The notes under the pieces: generated by a model
The model's database searches: none
Told to the model about the DNA's origin: nothing
The model's input: only the letters and a program-made list of their open reading frames with translations
Made by a program: the position numbers and the translations under genes
In this document: positions 26,012 through 37,700 of the stretch, one piece after another
How the letters are laid out: every line of letters begins with the position of its first letter
Numbering within the stretch: the stretch's first letter is position 1
DNA from: Clavelina lepadiformis
Taxonomy: Eukaryota; Chordata; Ascidiacea; Aplousobranchia; Clavelinidae
Direction of reading: 5' to 3'
DNA length: 64,000 nt
Assembly: GCF_947623445.1 (NCBI RefSeq)
Contig: NC_135241.1
Span: forward strand, 19,036,501-19,100,500

Positions 26012-26576
26012 TAGGGATATTTTTACGACACCATATGGTACGATATGAACTTTTTGCGACAAAATCTTTAAAATGATATCAAGAACAATGGAATTGGAAC
26101 ACATTCAATATTGGTATTATGCTTACTGGTGTGATATGATGTTGTGTGAAAATTAAGGATGTTCCGCGAGGGAAATTATTCGGGTTCGTGCGAATCCGAA
26201 TATAATGAAGGTCCACACGAACGAATCCCGAATCTATTCGTATTAGAACCAAACAATAAAATTTCATCCAAAATTTGTCAAGTCTTGCTTCTAAAATGAC
26301 GTAATCGATAAACAAATCGCTTTCTTTCGAAAAATATTGTTTAAAAAACGATCGAAAAAGCAAAATCGTTAGGAAAACGACCTTCATTGTAAGTACTGCT
26401 AACTCTAGTTTAAAATTGTCGGGAAACTAGATCATCATTTTTTACGAAAGTCAGTAAATTTATAAGTAATATTGTATTCGGGTTCGCCATTGTTGGTATT
26501 CGTGTTCGCCCGAATCTTCCATAAAGGCGATATTCGGCGAATCTATTTGGGTTTGGGTTCGTATCGGCCCATCCCT
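26012..26576. mobile_element. Dispersed repeat, copy B, possible DNA-transposon remnant
   Basis: The right end reads GGCCCATCCCTA and the left candidate end TAGGGAT is at 26012. Inner blocks rich in ATTCGGGTTCG/CGAATCCGAAT occur in both orientations. The 26404-26576 part matches 3530-3690. No target duplication was found, so the borders are uncertain. Confidence 0.5.
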
Positions 26577-27384
26577 AGTGAAAATAGAGCGTAAGACGCG
26601 ACATTGCGGAACCACGTACCGAAATCCTTTTATATTACAGTCTCACTGAATATACCTTGGAGAGTTAAAATGGATTTAACCTTCACTGAAATTTTCTGTC
26701 TGAAGTACAATGACTCTATCTAATGTTTTCTTATTTTCAGGCCTGGGAGCGATGAGCCGATCATTCCCTATCTGGATTCGCTTTCACCCCTGGTAAAATG
26801 CTACCCTTCGAGCAAGTAGCCTAGTCTATAAGGCTGATTGTCTACCAGTCTTGCTCTGGTTATAGGTCAGTGCGCAAAAATATTTTGCGCAATAATGAAT
26901 TGATTTTTATCTGCAAAAAGCTTATAGTGCTGAATTTTGTATGAAGCTTCAAAGAAACTCGATTTGGGCTCTTTATACAAAAAAACTCAAGCGGGCCGTA
27001 GTTTGCCAACCCACGCTCTGTTGTCTACAGTCTACATTCTAATGTCATGAGCTCACCCACTGCTGTAGTTGTAATTTCATTCTACCTTTTTTGATGTGAG
27101 CATGATGGAGACGTAACAAACACTCAAATGATAAAGTATAAGTCGTTATAGATATAATATTAGTTCTTTATCAAATCACACAGGGTAGTTTTCTCACATT
27201 ATTACTATTTTAGGGCATGCCTGCTGCACAACTACACATCAGAAATCATTCGCTCCCATTTCCAAGATGATGAATTTCATTACTTGGTAACAATGAATGT
27301 TTGTGATGTTTGAATTGTTTGACTTAAAGAAGAATATTTTAAGAAGTTTTAACACCCAGCAGTCAATTCAAATAAAGCAGCGAC

Positions 27385-30300
27385 ATGAAAGATATGGAAG
27401 CTAATGAAGATTCATATGACCGCCCCGAAAGACGAACCGAGTTGATAAATTTACCTTGGTTAGTTGCGTTTTTACTACCTGTGATTTTTGTAGCTGCATT
27501 CTCTGGTTATGCCTTTCAAAGTTGCTTTCCCTCACGTTTTTACTTGGGAATTGATTCCTGGGGTAATATATGTGGGGCAGGTAGCGAAGTGAGAACATAT
27601 GTTGCTGGTGTCAATGGCAGTGGAAAAGTAATGTCCGAACAACCCTATCTCTGGCTAGTTGGAATCAACCAAATGAATGCTGCAGATGGCGAAATTGTGT
27701 ACTGCGACCCGGTCGTTGGCGTACCATCAGCATCGAACATATCTACAATCAGTGTTTGCGTTAAAACTTGCCCCACGATTGGCTTAAATGACTCCAGCTT
27801 GCATGAAGATTGTAAAGCTGTTTTACATGAAAGTAGCTACGATAGACTGACATTTTCAGTAGCTTATGAGAAATGCCAACAGCTGGTTGCCGCATCGTAC
27901 GCCACAAACCAAACGTGCACATCGTTGAGGCAAGTTTTTAGCGTATTTTTAAAAATTCTGGGCTTAGATACCAGTACTTTTACTACTACTTAGGTACTTT
28001 TTTTGCTATTTCGTATCAAGTTACCCACAATTTTACAAAATGATTTTAATTTTGATGTAGTACGATCAATACGACAAGAATGACGGAAATTTTGGGTCGA
28101 TGTCTTCCTTTGGATTTGTTACAAAACAGATACGTCTCCATTTCCAGCTATATTTCGGTTTGGCATTACGCAGTTTACGATTTGTTGTCAAATGCAGATG
28201 TCGTTGGATCATGCGTAGTGCTGGTGATGGCAGCTTGCGTTGTGATAAGTGTATTGGTCATAAAATATCCCCAATTTGCTTGCTTTTTGTGCTACGGAAC
28301 AAGCATTTTCCTTTCCTTGTCATCTTGCATCTATCACATCGTGCGTGCCATTCGTAGTACCGGTGATGAATTTATGATCAGCATGTTTACAAGCGTGCTT
28401 TCTGTGAGTGCTACTTTGATATTGCTATATCTTTTTATAAGAAACTATCAAGCTGCCAGAATGTGCAAGGGAATGTTAATAGAAACTTCTAAGTGCTTGC
28501 GAACTTTGCCTAAGTTGTTAAGTCAGCCTTTGTTGACACTGGTTCTGTTTTTCATAGCCAACTTGTTATTAGTGTTATACATATTTTACGCTTATAGTTG
28601 CCAATCATTGATTGCAGCCAATGATTTCCAAACTGTTATCTATTCGCCATCCGTACCAATATTAGCTTCACCCGGAGTCGTTAGTGTTGTTATTTTGTTT
28701 TACCTATGGTGTATCAACATATTTAAGACAATGCAGCAAGCTGTAGTGGCAGGCGCCGTGTATCAGTGGTACTACGCCCGAGTTAAATTCAAACTACTTC
28801 ATCCTATCACCAAGTCGTTGCGTGCTCTTCTGCTATATAACTTAGGCAGCGTCATTGGCTGCTCTTTCAATGGAAGCATACAGAGCAAAATTGTACGTTA
28901 CATTTTATCGTTCAAAAGACAAAACAAAGTTGAAGATGTCAATATAAATAATGAACACAGGTTCCGCTCATTGACATCATATTTATCGCCCATCGCTCCA
29001 GCATCAATTGGGATCTATGGGTTCGTGAGATCAACATGCCTCTGTGGCGATAAACATTTACATTTTGCTTATTCCCAAAATGTTCAAATTCCATCTTCAC
29101 AAGTTCTGGTTAAAAAAAAGTCGTCCCAAATCTTGCAAACAGAAGCACTTGGGTTATACAAAACTATTCAAATCGGTCATTTTGCCGCAAGATGGTGCTT
29201 CAGATCTTGTCACCTTGCGTTTGTGTGTTCGATTGTTACAATCTACGTTGTCTTAATCGAGTACAAAGGATTTACAGTCTACGTCAAGTTGGTACCGTTT
29301 GCAACGCTACTCTTTGTGTCGCACTTTATCTGCGACGTATGTATGAGTATCATGACCTCAACAATAGACGCCATCGGAGTGTGTTTTTACGAAGATTTGT
29401 GCAGAAACGATGGACAAATTAATTTATTTTACGGAAGTAGAGGACTGGTATACTGGGTGACTGGCGTAAAGCTGTCTGAAACTTCTACGTATGGTGGATT
29501 GAATCGACTGAAGAAAAAAGAGGCACAGGAAGAGAGGCAGAGGAAGAGAAGAGAAGTCCAGCGTTTGCGAGAGCAAGAAGCCAAAGCTAGAATTCGGAAT
29601 CGGAAACAGGAACAAATAAGGAGGCCCCGTTTGATTGAGAGCAGATCGCTGGCCGCGAAAGTGAAGAGTGCATATCGAATGAATCACTTAGATACAGGGT
29701 TGATAGGACCAGGGGAAAAAAAGTTGAATTTCAATGTTAGTGAAGACTATGCTTTTCCTGAGATTGACAGTTCTATTTGGAAAGATTTTCAGGAAGACTT
29801 GCCTGAAATTTATCAGGAAAATGAAAGAGATTCTCCAATGGTCGCGAAAATGGATCAGTTTCAACCCGACGAGGAAGAAATCAGCAAATCTTTCAGTACG
29901 GAACTTTCGGAGGATTTAGCAAAGGAAGAAGAAAAAAAATCCAACGTAAGCATTTCGCTGAGTATGCAAGAAACTTCAACCCAAAGAAAATCGTTTATAG
30001 ATTTCGGATTACCAATACTTAAAAAAAGCATAGCAGAGACCAACAACGAATCAAATCAGGAAAATGAAAGAAGAGATTCTGAAGTGATGGCGCAAATGAG
30101 TCAGTTTCATCCCGAAAACGAAATTAGCCAATCGTTCAGTACGGAAATCCTCGAGGATTTAACAAACGAAGAAGAAGAAGAAAAGTTTGCCAAAAGCACT
30201 CGGGTGGATGCGGAAGGATCTCCATCTCCCGGAAAACCATTTATAGATTTTGGGATGCCGATATTCCACAAAAACACGGCGGATAATAGCCAAGAAAACG

Positions 30301-30515
30301 AAACGGGGAGTGCTGCATTTCAGAATACGCGAGATACTTTCGGATGGCCTAAAACGGTTATCAAAGCGGCGCAAACTTTCTTTCCGAAAGCAATTGAGAA
30401 GCGAACCACGTTTCGACAAATCAGGACAGTACGACATGAAGATGTTTCAAATGAGAATCTTGATGAAAAAACTAAATACGAAAAATCTATTTGGAATGAA
30501 AGCATGGGCTGGTGA
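27385..30515 (+). CDS. Choline transporter-like protein (SLC44/CTL family) with long C-terminal tail
   Basis: A multipass plasma-membrane protein of the CTL family, whose members move choline or related solutes. Two exons (27385-27929, 28061-30515) give 3000 nt, 999 aa; the intron starts with GC (AG|gcaagt), and only that donor keeps the family frame. Family marks: an N-terminal TM (about 26-46) followed by LGIDSWGNICG, a Cys-rich extracellular loop with Asn-x-Ser/Thr sites, LGRCLP, about nine more TMs, QQAVVAGAVYQWYYAR, YNLGSVIGCSFNGSIQ, and the C-terminal signature DAIGVCFYEDLCRNDGQ. Usual family length is about 650-720 aa. Here an extra ~340-residue hydrophilic tail follows: a basic coiled coil (about 661-715), then a twofold acidic repeat (about 768-928). 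Confidence 0.9.
29817..30297 (+). repeat. Internal tandem duplication in the SLC44-like tail
   Basis: Two ~80-residue units in tandem. Unit 1 has ENERDSPMVAKMDQF, SKSFSTELSEDL and KSFIDFGLPILKK. Unit 2 has ENERRDSEVMAQMSQF, SQSFSTEILEDL and KPFIDFGMPIFHK. DNA similarity is still visible, for example in CAGGAAAATGAAAGA and TTTCAGTACGGAA-type blocks. Confidence 0.85.
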
Positions 30516-31819
30516 AACAAAGAGCTCCGTTGTTGCGCAACTTTTCTTTAAATTTTATGCTTGTCATAAACCGTACTTTTGCAATATCTTTACAAAACTA
30601 ATGTAAAACATATTTCGTAAAACATGGAAGTAAGAAATTGTAACTTGATTTTTATCGTTTTGCCTATGCGTCTAAAAATACTGTTCGCATTAAATTCGTG
30701 GATGCATTTCCATATCAAGAGCAGACCAATAGTCCATCATTACCAAAATAAGGTCAAAATGACCAGAATAATTCCAAACAATACGCTCTCGCATCATTTT
30801 CATTCTTAGGTAAAGGCTGTTTTGGTTTTATTTCATCCGTTGAATATTGTATTTCAATATACTATTAATTTTGTTCTCATGTTGATCATCAACATTTGAT
30901 CTTATTTCTTTGAGGGAATTTACATGGGCGTTTTTAAATTCTGCCACTGTCACCATTCATTCCATATGTTATATGTATGACGCTAAAGGTTGAATTAAAA
31001 TGAGAGAAATAGTAACCGCACGTATAAAAGTGTTTTAAAAATAATTTTAATGACAGATCAATGATTTGCATAGTGCAGTGAATATAACAAAATTAGGAAC
31101 CTCAAATGAACTCAAGCAAACTTCGAGTACAGCAATAGAAGAAAAGCAAAAAATTAAACAAATTACGTTTGAAGCTTTTGTTTTATCAGGCTTCAGGCAG
31201 CACAGTTAACATTTACACAACAGGCAGATTCGCATCGCTACAACTACACTCGATAATAAAATCATAATTAGTCATTAAAAATGAGCCGAATTTTGATTTA
31301 CATTCTATGATTAATAGGCAACACTGTAAACTGGTGCTTAATGGCGATAAAAGGGTGACGAATTGGCCACTGCAACAAGACTGCTATAAGCTCAAAACAC
31401 GGTCTAGTTCGCAGACATAATATTGGACTAAGAAACTTTGTTCTATGTTGATACCAATTAAGGTCGTGCGCTGAAGTAAAAACTAAAAACAAATTAGCAA
31501 AGATAATCAAGGTAGAAACAAAGATAGAGAGAAAGGGGGAAGCGAAAGACCTCGCGTTTTACAGTATTTATATGAGTTTGCGTAACAACTAACTTTGTTG
31601 CTGCATCAATGCCTAAAATTTTCTGTTTAGGAATAAATAAAAGGAAGGCGCTCATGTCAACATAAAGGATAATTATGATATACAAAGGTATAAGAATAAC
31701 ACTTTTATCAAATGAAATTACAGAAAATATCACGTTAACAAAGACTGTTAAGTTCATTGTACAAATAATGGCCTATATTTAACGGGTAATGCGCTATTTA
31801 CATTATAAAGTAATACAAT
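30516..31819. other. Convergent 3' flanks of the SLC44-like and Kir genes
   Basis: Both genes end here. The space should hold two 3' UTRs. Several AATAAA-like hexamers exist on both strands, but none can be assigned. No further exon seen. Confidence 0.5.
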
Positions 31820-34751
31820 TTAGATAGCGTTTTCCTCGGAAAGTGGCAACGGTTGCGCTGATTGAGCTAGGCAGTTGTCGTCGGCGAATACTTCATCACT
31901 TGTCGAAAAAACGTCATCTTCAGTTTCATTTCGAGATTCCTCCACTAGTGGCACAGTCGAGTCGCTTCGAGAATGCCAGCGAGGTTGGTACTTCCCCACT
32001 TTGCGTAATGGTGCAGATTCCTTGACGACGTCGTGAAATTTGCTGAAGTCGACCACGTACTTTTTCTTTTCGGGACATTTCGTTATAATCGGAACAAACC
32101 TAAAGGAATTTTGGGGATAAATAATCTCCTTAAAGAAAACATTTATTGCAAGTGTGGTGCTGAGCTGAATAATGAAAACCTTTAAAATTTAAATAAGCCA
32201 AATTGCATACAAGAATAAAGTAAAAACGACAATATAGATAGAACAGCGGAAATTTCTACCTGTGACCGCACATAATCTCAGAACTGAGGTAAGATGTTTG
32301 AGACTGCATTGTGAGTCCAGTTGACTCCAATGTTCCGGTTACAATAAAAACGATTTCGAAGTAGTTTTTCCTATCAGCGTTATTGTACATGCAAGGCTTG
32401 ATATCTGAAGGATGTGAAATTATTTGAAACTGGAATAGTTAAACTTTTTCTGTATTTTACTTCCTTTAATATTTTTAATATAAGACAAATTAACAGGAAA
32501 CTAGTATTTAGCCCACACTGAAAAGCTGTTTATACCTAAAATAGCTCACGTAAAGGCCAATTATAACGTAAAGTATAACACTTTTCCCCAAATATATGAC
32601 TTACTGTACAAAGGACTGTCATTGTCAATGACATGTTTGTATTCAATTGGAGCAGTCAGAAGGGCGGAAGAAGAATTTTCAAACGCGATTTGTCGTTGTT
32701 CCAACATACCCTGATAGCCCACGTTTTTCTCCCTATTGTGAGCAGCTGCAAACAGAAAAGAAGAATATTGTTTTATTTGTGTAAAATGCAACAAAAGTGA
32801 CTTCCCCATAAACGAAGTTCCCGTTTCAGAAGCCAATAAGGAAAGGAAGTTACGAAAGTCTGATTACTAGTTTTTATGACGACTATAAAAGATACCGGTA
32901 AGTAAAAATGTTTAACATCTGCGGTAAGTTTATGGAGCAATTTGGTGTTGGTTATAGAAAACGTCTGATAAAATTTGACGTCTTGACCTACCTCTTATTG
33001 TTATGAGTCTCGCACGGACGGAAACATTTAGCAAAAGACTTTTTCTCAAGTTGGCGAATCGAATCAATAAATACCTAAAAATGAAAAGCATTTATATATA
33101 TCTATATTTAAATACACCATAACGTTTATACTTCAATTTTCAAATTCAGCAAAGTGACATAAAAATTTTCAGTAGCAACGGTTTAAAGCTTCAAAAAACA
33201 ATGAATGTAATAAGATTTAGAGACATACCTTTTGCCATCCCTCTTGCAGATAACAGCTTTTTTGGAAAACAGGGTAGTCCTTGTCCTTGCATCTGGTCTT
33301 GCTAACTTTCCATAACACATACCAATTACCCAGGTGTCGAAAATGGCCGATATGATGCACTGTAACGTCAAGCAAACGACTGCGTGGGGACACGCAGTAG
33401 AAATTGTGCGATAACCGTAGCCTAAACAATGTCGAGAGCATAATTAGTGCGATATTTACCCAAGCATTGACTCAAACATTCAAAAATAACAGTTTTGCAA
33501 AAATTGGTCAAACTATTTTGGATCAGCCTTTTAACGAATAACAAAGAACTTACCAATCGTCGTTTCGGACTCCAGCGAAAAGAGAAAAGCTGACCAACCA
33601 TCATGAACATTGAAAACGCACGGATCGTCATTGGAGGAATGAGATGCCTCAACTGTCGAGTTTGTGGCGTGTTCCTCGTAATGCTCCTCAGCGTATCCCA
33701 AGATTTTATAATAGTCATCATTAGCTATTGCAAACAGCCAATAGATGACGCCGAAAATGATCCAATGTCCAACGTAAACAAAAATTGTGATGAATAAAAC
33801 CCACGACCAGCTGGAATCGAGCATTGTGGTAAAGATGTCGCTGAAATAGCGACTAAACAGATCGCAGCGGCTTATTTCCTGAAAAAAGTGAATTTTTGTT
33901 AAAATTGGTATAAACAAAGTTATTATTGTTAATATTACCATTGAAATATATTGAAGATAACAATGCATGTACGCAACTTAAGCTCTAAGTATTTCAGCGT
34001 ATATACAGAGTATTCTAATGACCATTAAAAATAACTTAATGTAACTTATACGAGATTAACTCACACTCGAAGAAACATTCGAGTTTCCATCGCGTTCAAT
34101 GAGTCGCTTTCCGTATTCCATCTTTGGATGCGGATCCATCCAAGAGTTTGTCCCTTTTTTCTCATTCGATGACGACAAAGCTCTTATAGATGAAAGCTGC
34201 ACACTTCTCAGCCTGGACATTTGTCGACTCCTTGATCCGTCTTCATGTTTTTTCGCGAAGGAACGATCATTTGTCAGACGAAAGTTAACTGCGCGATGCT
34301 TTGCTCCGTTCTTGGCCTCCAGGATGCGGGATTTCTTCTTTTTGTTATTATTGGAGTTGAGATTGTGACTTCCTTGCGCTTCGAACGATGAATCGTTAAG
34401 TGACTCATCGTTACTAGAGTCTGAGTCCGATTCGGAGCCGGAGTACGAGTTTTCGTGTTCATTTTCAAATGTTAGTGTGTCGCTCCGAGAGTGTGACGGA
34501 AGATCATTTGAGGATATACCTTCATTCATTTTGATCGCGTGGTGATGACGAGCACCATATCCTGAATGATGCAATCGATCTTTATTGGTCTCCTTCCTCT
34601 TTAACTGACCTTCTTCGTTGTTGTTTGGGTCAGCAATCGGGTGACAATCAGTGTTTCTTTCGCAATCTTCACTGTCGATGTATTTCAGTTCAGATATTCC
34701 ATCAGAATGCTCACAAACATCATCACTTTGAAGTTTACTTTCATATTCCAT
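31820..34751 (-). CDS. Inward-rectifier potassium channel (Kir/KCNJ family), long N-terminus
   Basis: Forms tetrameric inwardly rectifying K+ channels of the plasma membrane. Seven exons (34751-34065, 33878-33554, 33421-33229, 33074-32992, 32745-32605, 32404-32260, 32099-31820) total 1854 nt, 617 aa, all in phase. Kir marks: RYFSDIFTTMLDSSWSWVL slide helix/M1, WSAFLFSLESETTIGYGYR pore with the TIGYG filter at 336-340, M2 QCIISAIFDTWVIGMCYGKLARP with the acidic pore residue D366 (position of Kir2.1 D172), NLRKSLLLNVSVRARL, IDNDSPLY, and DRKNYFEIVFIVTGTLESTG in the cytoplasmic domain. The first exon adds ~200 residues of His/Ser/Asp/Glu-rich sequence before the conserved cytoplasmic N-segment (KRLIERDGNSNV). 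The subfamily is unassigned. Confidence 0.93.
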
Positions 34752-37700
34752 TAAACTTTAAGAACTTGGCTAAATTCATTGGATTCAGTTTAAACAGTGG
34801 GCGTATAACAAAAGACGGTGTTAATTAACAAAAACCAAACAATGTTGGTGTAATTCATTACGCAACTGAATACATATCGGAAACATTGTACGTGGGGGAA
34901 AACCAACGGCGCACACCCCATTGCGGTTGGTATAGTCATACAAAGAGTTTACTCAATTAAGTCGCTAAACCTCCTAGTTTTTGGATTTAGTTTGCTTTGG
35001 TGTTGCAACTTCCATACCAAATAAAAAAATTTTCATTAAGAAGCTATGAATAAGAGAATTAAAATGATTGATGTTTAAATTCAATAAGCTAAATACTTCT
35101 GCAAGCGTTGGCCTACATTCTCGCTATAAACTATACTGGTCGTCAAATACAAGCCAACCACCAAGAGTTTCGAAACCAAGCGATATTCTTTTACAGCACA
35201 TTACTTAACATCATGGTTCTGAACTTGGAACAAGGTCTATAGGCTCACTTAAAAGAGCACTCTATCTTCCTCTGTAACCGCAGTACATATTGTTGTTTTT
35301 GATGTCTGAAAAAGCATATAAAATAGCGCGCAAACCACTAGCAGCTTCAATGTGTTTGGTCGATGTTAAAACGTCCTTTCTAGGCCTCACTTTAATACTT
35401 TTAAACGTTTGGTACTTTGCAATCCAAATTTTACTGCTCTTCAACTATTAGGCTAATCTACAACAACTCTCTACATGCGATTTCACCGTCGTGGTTGTCA
35501 TCTCTCGAAGCACACACATTTGGAGCCGCGGCCTCTATTTTCTATGTGAAGGCCTACTTCCTGTGTACGGGTTCTCTTTTCCTGTGTTTATTAATGGCAC
35601 AAAAACTGCAGCAGTCCATACCGTATGGCTACGCAAATGTCTATTACGAGAACGAGTGCCGGCGTACGGCTACATTTGTATACAAAAAATTTAAAAACAT
35701 ATTAATACGGCGGAGAGAAAAATTTGAAAAGCAAAGATTTAACACATAGTTGAAATCGAAAAACGCTTTGCCAATAAACAAGGTCAAGGCAACACATCGA
35801 AATGTTCTTGAAAAATGTTTGCCAAATACTTTATTTCCCAAAATTCACTCGAGGTACGTCGCCGTTGCCTGATTCTGAACACACTCTGAGCTCGCACGTG
35901 CTCGTGCATTTGTAAAGCTTGTTTCAAACGCAAAAATCAAAGTTTTTTTCCTAAAACTTGAAATCGCCTACCAGCGTTTACCACGTTTCGATGCGGCGTT
36001 ACAGAACTTTATTCTGCATCCGTTTGGTCCTCAGGCAATAGATGTTTACTGCCAATCTGACGGTTTACAGCAACGCTAATTTTTTGTGAAATAAAGCAAG
36101 TCGAGCTTAGCAATTTGCAAATCATTTAAACTGCCACAACAACTTCAGAAACCTTTGCCGCAATTAAACTAAACGATTGTAAAAATTACAGTGCAAAATT
36201 TGACATTATATAACTCTAAATATTCTATTTTTATTCCAGACACTATCATAAATTAACGCTAACCCTGGATAGGTATATCAACAACTATAAAATCATGGTC
36301 ATGCTCATGACTTTAGATTCGTAATGAGAAGAGGACTCCAGATATTTAACCATCAACGATGTCTCTGACGTGTGCAGGAAGTCGGAATAAGTAAGATTGA
36401 CAGATCGACCTCGACCATGAACCTTATCTTTAACGTCTGTCTAGAGTTAACAAGAAAATGCTTGGCCAGCGTGCGTAAATTTAAAGCGCATAATAATTAA
36501 CGCATAACATAACGTTTTTCAATTGTGCCACTTGCTTTTAAACAAATATTATCCTCTCGTTATCGCTAATCAAAAAAAAAAATACTGAGTATCGCAAGAA
36601 TAGTTGCGAGTTGAAACCCGAAAAGACCTTTGACCTTTGCGTTTGATCGGATTCAGTTACGCTTGCGTTACGTTCTCACGCACACGCGTAATGTACGACA
36701 GATGCAGCTGTTTCAATGCAGATCTGCCATACGTGCGTTGTGTGACGAAATTATACACGCTGATAGCTCGGCAAGCGCAAAACATCAAAAGCATTCTTTA
36801 AACCCGCGTAACTGAAAAGAAACTTCAACGTTGGAATGCCCGCTGGGGTTGAAATGTAATAAATCGAAAATTGTTTTGAAAACTGAAAATCGTTGAGGTT
36901 TTCAACCAAAATATTTTGGAACGACTTATACGAAAGTCCCGTATTATTATCGGATGATTCGGGATTGTAGCTAATGCGTGCAAACATCACAACATTAGCC
37001 GCAAACCAAGCAATTAACAGCCGCGTGAAATTATACGTAACAACTGGTTCAAGTTATATCGAGCAAAGCTAATAAGTTACTTATGATTAACGCTAAACTG
37101 AAATTAACAGCATCTCAAAAAACCTTCGCCATTCAAAACTCTCTATAATAAGTCAGCAGTATTGTTTAAAATTAACGTTGAATATTGTATTCTCTGATCA
37201 CACTTCGAAGATACCGAAGCTGAGCTGTACAATTGAGTTAAGGTTACACATTTCGATCCTTGCTTACATGCTTGCTGTTTACAAAGAGTCAGTTCATCCC
37301 ATTCTTGCAGCGCTGAATGACACAAGTAGCGTCAGATTTCATTTGACCAAAGCAGACTGACCTAAAACGTAATTGTAATTGAGGGATTTTTTATCTTCAG
37401 TTACCTATTATCTTCTTTTGTGGCATAAGTAAAAACAGTGCCACGGATACTTGCGGTTATTTCTTTTTACAGAGACAACCTTTCTGGCCTCATGGCCACG
37501 CGTTTACAGTCCATTGAATTTAGCAGCCGCAAAGTTTTCTTAATAAAACCGCTCATAGACAAATTCAAAACTAAGATTGGTCCGGAAGTATTGTGCATTA
37601 AAAACACTTAAAGACTTTACCAACAAGTACGGCGTTAGCCCAACATGCAAATATTCTGTAGGGTTCCACTCAAAATATCCTGTAACTGTAAATGCTTAAA

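Larger units (their letters stand above)
22616..27384. other. Intergenic between EIF5 and the SLC44-like gene
   Basis: Both genes are transcribed away from this ~4.8-kb space. No exon was recognised. It contains a TA-rich simple repeat, one hAT-type MITE and a dispersed-repeat copy, listed separately. Confidence 0.6.

Noticed and set aside
34890-34925. Hairpin with ACCAACGGCGC and GCGGTTGGT arms
   Set aside because: Short imperfect stem, single occurrence, no evidence of a processed RNA.
35417-35749. 110-codon plus ORF with overlapping frames
   Set aside because: Overlapping ORFs in several frames without domain similarity or splice support.
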